From Coffea arabica (lineage: Eukaryota; Streptophyta; Magnoliopsida; Gentianales; Rubiaceae), in assembly GCF_036785885.1 (NCBI RefSeq), contig NC_092312.1, positions 17,316,001 through 17,380,000 of the forward strand: a stretch of DNA of 64,000 bases, given 5' to 3'. A program made the position numbers and the translations under genes. Positions 58,501 through 64,000 of the stretch are shown here, one piece after another (the stretch's first letter is position 1; each line of letters begins with the position of its first letter). Below the pieces are notes generated by a model. The model was given only the letters and a program-made list of their open reading frames with translations, was not told where the DNA came from and did no database searches.

Positions 58501-59878
58501 AAGTAAGGCTAGTTCAAAGAACCAAAAAAAATTCGTAGCATAGTCTACCATCTATCAAAATAATCCAAATTAAAAGCCATGCAAGGTATCATCTGACATG
58601 AACAACAGATAATCTAAGCAACAGAAAAAGGAGAGGATCAGATCCTTATACAAATAGAAAAGGAGATAACCAAACCTTAAATGGAATGTAAGAGAGCTGT
58701 TGAATACGATCATTCTGCTCTTGAAAGCTAACAACTTTCCCAAAACTGTCCACAGTAATCTTGAATGTGCTTTCAGATGTAAGGTATGGCAACTTCTGCT
58801 CATCTGGACAACTTTTTATAGCCTCTTCCAGCTCCTCAAAGCTACTTCCTTCACCCCAGAGCTCATAAATCCCCTTTACAAGAATGCCTAAACATCCAAG
58901 ACTTCAATTCGTCATATACTCATTCACGCTTCAAGGTGACTATTGACAATAAGGAAATGATTGTGTTGAATCACAGGAAAATCTAAATTGAGCTCCAACC
59001 AAAAGGAAAAATGGATATTTATGGAAAATTCTGATCTGAGTCAATGTCTAGTTAAACAATCCCAAGATATAACATGATTTTCAACTTCCTTAACAATCAC
59101 GGTTAACTCCTTCAAATGGAGTAAATATTCTCTGCTTTTATGCAAGAAATGAGAAGCATGCAAGGATACGGATATTAAATTGCATATATGACAAGAATGA
59201 TGAGGCGCATATAACAATCCAGAACAAAGATTATCAACGAATTAGCTGTAGGGGCTGTTGTCAACTAGCATATTAACATTTGTCTGGACACCGTGCTTCT
59301 CTACAACCTAAATGAAGATCTATAAAAACTCGGCAGTACCCATAACCAATTGAAAAGAAAAATTTTAGTCTAATTTTCTTTAGCTATAAAACTTACTCTT
59401 CTTCTTAAAAGCAAGCTAACAAAAACATACCATCCACTGCAAACAACATATTATGAGGAGAATATATTCAAGCGCAACAGCTATTACAGCCACTTCAGTT
59501 TAAGCAGCAAGATTCCAGTATTCTTTTCCCCTTCTACTACGAGAAGGCCCCAAAGAAAAAACACAATAAATTATCAAACTAACAAAAATAATTGGAGGTA
59601 AATATAGTAAATAATAAACAAAAGAATGTATTAGACGAACAAAAGGAGATGCCTTGTTGCTTACTTCTATTGGCTATATTGCAGGCGATTTGTTCAGATG
59701 GGAGATTAACAAAATGGAAGGGAGAATCAGGGTGGTGGTCCTCTGGAAGCCTCCACTCAAGCGACTTCGATTGTGGGTCGGTTTCTTTATCAAAGGCCCC
59801 AAAGAGGTCTGCTAGAGATTCCACCTCCGGCCTTCTGTAGTCCAGCAACCTGTGGTAAAATACGCATAGATACCACAT
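55541..59878 (-). CDS. TRM11: tRNA (guanine-10-N2)-methyltransferase TRM11
   Basis: Six exons: 59878-59665, 58887-58676, 57605-57288, 57150-57076, 56939-56865 and 56095-55541. They encode 482 residues, the usual size. The N-terminus MWYLCVFYHRLLDYRRPEVE begins the THUMP-related RNA-binding region. The Rossmann-fold methyltransferase follows, with motif I DPFVGTGSI (228-236) and the catalytic DPPYG (306-310), typical of N2-guanine methylation. YRGKYV ends the protein, as in the Arabidopsis homologue. TRM11 works with the activator TRM112 to make m2G at position 10 of many tRNAs in the cytosol. All introns fall in the same frame context expected from the plant homologue. No TATA box was evident near 59880-60000. 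Confidence 0.96.
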
Positions 59879-61435
59879 TATTTTGTGCTTCCTTATCTTT
59901 TGCTAACTTTTATTTTTCGCAGAGATAGTAGGACAGAGTGGTGGTCGCCCAAGTTGTTAACAGCGGACGGCGGCTGCCGGATGGCGGCGGAGGAGCTGTA
60001 CTACTCCTCCAGGAGTGAGGTGTTCCGATACCAATATCCAAAACCCAAAACGCCAAAGCCCTGCCACCGCGCAAGGATGTTCCGCTAATAAGTTTAGTCA
60101 CGCGTTCTTTTCTAAGTTAAATTAAAAATATGTGGGTTACTCCAATTTTTGGCATCAAAATACAACTAGCAACATTTATTGGTTTTTATTAATCGAAAGT
60201 GTTGCGGCATCAAAAATTCCACCTAAATATTTTTTTTTATTGAATTTGACCTTCAAAATATCAATTCAGTTGGAATTAAGAGTTTATATTGAATGCAGCA
60301 ACGTTCAAGAAATCTCATTAAAATTAAGAACTTGTACCGACTGTGAATCTCAAAAAATTAAATTCAGTTAAATTTGAAATTTTGTGTTTGAATGCAAATT
60401 CAAAAAATTAAATTAAATCACACGCAAAAACTTTTTACTGAATGTGATATTCAAAATAACTACGTTGGTTAAGTTAAGATTTTGTAATCAGTGTGGTGCC
60501 CAAGAAATCATATTCAGTTAATAAAAAATTTTGTCGTAAACATGACTTTTAACGGATCAAATTAAGTTAAATTCAAAATTTTGTATTGAATTCAAAGTTT
60601 AAGGATCAGGTTAAACCTAAAAATTTTTGTCGAATGTGACCTTCACAATATCAAATTTATTTAAAATCAAGAATTCATACTGAATGTGATGTTCAGTAAG
60701 TCACATTCAGTTTACTTACATCCAAACTTCGTAGCAAGTGTGACTTTCAACAAATCAAATTTAATTAAATTCAAAGTTTTGTACTAAATCTCTTTTGCAT
60801 TTTGCAGGTGTTTGCATCCATATGCTTATTATTGTATACACACATTGAAAAATCTGTACGTAGTAGTATGCAATTTAAATATTTGACTGATTATATATAG
60901 TAGTAACTCTTTAAGTTAATTGGATATTAAGTACCACTCATTCCAACAGTTGGCTATATTTTGAATCGAAATAATTGTCAATCAATTATGTTTTGATAAT
61001 ACTTTGATGAATTGGCAATCATTAAGCCTTCATCATCCTGTTTAAAAACTGGCAAAACCTTCGTGCAAAATATCCTTTTTGAAGTCGTGTGATTTTGTCC
61101 GCCCAATCGACGGTTAATAAGGCAGAAGATAAGCAACAACTGCCTATTTCTTTTATATCACATATATATATATATATGTCCTAATATGCAGTAGTACATC
61201 TAAGTCGCGAAAGCCTTTCAAATACACATGCTGATATGCAACTAGGCAAGTAAATCTGAAGCTGTTGATTTCTTCTTGCCCCCTTTTTTCTCCCCACTCT
61301 CTCCCTTCCCACTTTACGTCTGGGGAATAAAAATTTGCAGCACAGATGCAGAGTCAAACATGCCTTTTTCCCCTCCTTCCAAGTTAATTTGTGCGGAACA
61401 ATCTTAACAGTTGAGCAGAATTCTCGAATTGCCAT
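59879..61435. other. spacer between TRM11 and FUT11
   Basis: Holds the TRM11 promoter (no TATA seen), a decayed minisatellite (60247-60789) and, near 61200-61435, the probable FUT11 3' UTR. Confidence 0.55.
60247..60789. repeat. decayed minisatellite, about 11 units of ~49 bp
   Basis: Unit starts can be seen as TGACCTTCAAAATATCAA, TGAATCTCAAAAAATTAA, TGATATTCAAAATAACTA, TGACTTTTAACGGATCAAAT, TGACCTTCACAATATCAAAT and TGACTTTCAACAAATCAAAT. Each unit then has a TCAGTTAAATTCAA-like middle and a TTTTGTACTGAATG-like end. Spacing is 45-54 bp, and the units have diverged strongly from each other. Confidence 0.75.
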
Positions 61436-63574
61436 CTACACGAATATGACTTCAAATTTAGCACAAGGATTGCTTTCTATGTGATTTCTAAACTCACTGT
61501 CCCCCTTAAATGTAAAGGCATACAATGCCTGTCTCTGTGTCATGCCAAGAGGATATATTCTGTGAACTTTTAGCCCATCATCTCCTCTTATCTTTTCTGG
61601 TCTTTCTTGTTTCCAAACTGGCACATGTTTCGCAGACTTGAACTTTGACAGCACCGCGGACCGCAATGCCTTCAAGGTTAAATTGGATGACCTGCCCAAA
61701 AAGGTCCAAGAATGAGAATGCAGGAAGGGTTGGATTGGTGTCAAACGACAAAATAAACATGCATTTGGGGTAAAGTAAGAAAGAAAATCCAAATTCATCG
61801 ACTTGTTCATCTAAGACGACAAACACATTCCTGATCCACCCACAAAGTCAGGTACAGTGGACTGACAATCTTCAGTCTCTACGACGAAAACTCAATAGGT
61901 CAAAAAGAATACCTTAGAAAAATCGACACCATCTCAAACCTCCCTCTTTCGCGAACATATACATGATAGACAGTTTCTATGCCTCTGGTGCATTTGCATG
62001 GCCGTTTTTTAAACTCTACTTTTTTCTCTTCTCTCTCCTGAACTTTTGTTGCCAAGAAAATGCATAGACGACAAGAAGAATGAACTGCAGCCATATCAAC
62101 AAGGGCCTTGAAAGAATCTGATGGGCCCTCAAGCTTCCACCTACAAAGTAGACTCAAATTTTCCTCAAACTGCGGAGTGGGTAGAAAATTAAATTTCCAC
62201 ATGTAATACAAGCAGCAAAAGAGTAAATTTTGATATCAATCGACAATGACATGAGCAGAAAAAAGTAATAGAGGAAACTGACTGCGAGCCCATTAGAGAA
62301 GTTGTACCATAATCTTTAACTAGAACAGGCAACATAATACTAACCAAGATGATGTATACGAAAGTCTACTAAAAGACTGGCCTATATACAAATGATACTC
62401 ACCTTAATGATTCATTATATGCACCAGGATTTTCAGCAAGATATGTCATATGCTTGGCAACCGAATCAACATCATTTAGCTCTTTAATGTGTAACACAGA
62501 GCTAGGAGAAGGAGCAAAATCTTGGATATTTGGTGCACCCACAACGACAGGAACAGTTCCTACAAGTTCATGTTAAAGCTCCTTCATTAGCAAAACAATG
62601 AGATATGAAATCCATTCCCAACATATAGGCTCTTTTCACACATCCACAGCAATTACTTGGACTACATTGTTCTTTAAAAGCTATAACAAATGAGACACAA
62701 GACATTACTTCAGATTTCCATCTGAAATCATCCGAGAAATAACATTTCTCAATGCCACAAAAGTATAAGAAAACCTAGTTAATTTCCATCAGAAAGTGCT
62801 ATCTCGAAGCTTGAAAAGGAAGAATTTTGAAGGAAGGAATCGAAAAACAACATATTTCATACCGGCCACAAGAGATTGGAAGAACTTCTCAGTAACATAA
62901 TCCTCCTCATTTGAATTCTCAAAAGCCAAGCTGAACTTGTAACGCATCAGCGTTTTTACCTTGTCCACTGCACAAAATTATAACTGAAGTTTAAACAATA
63001 AGATGTGCCAGCCAGCAGCATATTTCCACAAAAACACTACCTTATCAAATACGAAACAATTTAGCATCAACATTTATACAATCTATTCAAATGAAAGCAT
63101 TAACATCCACTACAAAGATTTTCTGCAAACTTCTTAGATGCAAAATAGTAACCAGATATCAATTGAAAGCAATGGCTCTTCTCCTGTATTTCTAAAGAGC
63201 AGAAATAACTCCAACAAGGAAATTTTAATAGCTTAAATAATTAGAAGGCCATTAATCCCACAGTATCTAAGAACCAGACTTCAGCTTAAAGACAATAAGA
63301 AGACAAAAACATTAACAGTGCAATATGCTCACCATTTCCACCACGATTTCGATGACAACTTCCATAAGAATCAATTTTGATGTTAGCCCTCTCAAGTGCT
63401 TCAAGAGCTTGAAGTCGGAAGTTTCGAGCACCACAATTAGAAATAAAAGCTGCTGCCAAAGCACTCTCAGTTTTTGGTTGCAAAGGTGCCATTATATCAT
63501 ACTCAGCCCAAGAGAAATACCCAACCGGAACATCTGAAGAGAGACTTGTTGTCATAACAATATCATATCCCCTC
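61436..63574 (-). CDS. FUT11: core alpha-1,3-fucosyltransferase (GT10), 3' part
   Basis: Five exons are in the window: 63574-63333, 62967-62863, 62559-62403, 62140-61913 and 61691-61436 (stop). They code for the C-terminal ~262 residues. Upstream exons lie beyond the right edge. GT10 signatures are [39 protein letters not shown] and the nucleotide-sugar motif [20 protein letters not shown] followed by [20 protein letters not shown]. The C-terminal extension [20 protein letters not shown] and the end [11 protein letters not shown] are typical of plant FUT11/FUT12. The enzyme is a Golgi type II membrane protein. It adds fucose in alpha-1,3 linkage to the innermost GlcNAc of N-glycans. The first visible exon begins in mid-codon. 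Confidence 0.95.
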
Positions 63575-64000
63575 CTGATGCATGATGACAAAACCACATA
63601 TTATCAGTCCGTGAATAATTGAAACTAGAAAAGTTCACAAGAAATGGAGGGAATTTATATCATAATCAATACAAACTAAAGTTGTATACCAGGATAAGCC
63701 ACGCGTCAGTAAGGTACAACTTTTCCAAGTATATATCATTAGTTCCATTATTTGTTTCTTTCACAGATTTCTACCGCAAATACAAGAAAGAGCCTTAGAA
63801 TAGTAGCAGTATTTCTATATTATGATGCATGGCAGCTCTAGGCTAATAGCACAATAGCATTTCCAATGTCTTCTCAAATAGTTTGTGCCGTGCATTTACC
63901 TCAGTTGCCATATTCCAGAATGGCAAAAATAAAAAAATGAGGGGGGGGGGGGGGGGGGGGGGGCCAGCAGAGGGGACGGTGAAATAATTAGCAGCTACAA
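63575..64000 (-). other. intron of the fucosyltransferase gene
   Basis: No exon was found between the first visible exon and the window edge. It holds a poly-G run of about 20 nt near 63942-63962. Confidence 0.6.
63942..63962. repeat. poly-G run
   Basis: About 20 uninterrupted G inside a fucosyltransferase intron; sequencing or assembly length error is likely here. Confidence 0.85.

Overview
The window is nuclear DNA of a flowering plant, most likely a eudicot. The genes have short exons with GT-AG introns and all match land-plant families. The spacers are AT-rich and full of small transposons (MITEs), SINEs, microsatellites and mononucleotide runs. No prokaryotic, phage or CRISPR feature was seen, and no LTR element was recognised.

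Layout. 1-1529: 3' part of a hAT DNA transposon. 1970-2533 (-): four-EF-hand calmodulin-like protein. 3049-5650 (-): CYO1/SCO2 plastid zinc-finger protein. 5651-9149: spacer with a possible Helitron. 9150-12012 (-): secreted malectin-like LRR protein. 12715-14137: SINE, hAT MITE and a second SINE. 14352-14424 (+): tRNA-Arg(CCU). 14619-16772 (+): CGI121/TPRKB subunit of KEOPS. 17509-20925 (-): DEM/VID27 protein. 20926-25150: spacer with a plastid-derived insert. 25151-26065 (-): group X ERF factor. 30347-36313 (-): LOH2-type ceramide synthase. 38751-39160: decayed, unrecognised gene. 41243-44733 (-): CYP707A ABA 8'-hydroxylase. 44734-55540: gene-poor 10.8 kb with a SINE, a MULE-like MITE, a LINE tail and an orphan promoter-like island. 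55541-59878 (-): TRM11 tRNA methyltransferase. 60247-60789: decayed ~49-bp minisatellite. 61436-63574 (-): 3' part of core alpha-1,3-fucosyltransferase, whose 5' exons lie beyond the right edge.

The genes are independent single-copy housekeeping and stress genes and do not form a cluster. Two thematic links stand out. The tRNA-Arg(CCU) gene lies 194 bp upstream of a subunit of the complex that modifies such tRNAs, and a second tRNA-modifying enzyme (TRM11) is in the same window. CYP707A (ABA breakdown) and the ERF gene, whose upstream region is rich in ACGT cores, both fit ABA or stress biology.

Exon borders were worked out by hand from GT/AG sites, reading-frame continuity and remembered family sequences. 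No alignment was run. Each assembled reading frame closes exactly, which supports the models. Single exon edges, above all the first and last, could still be off.
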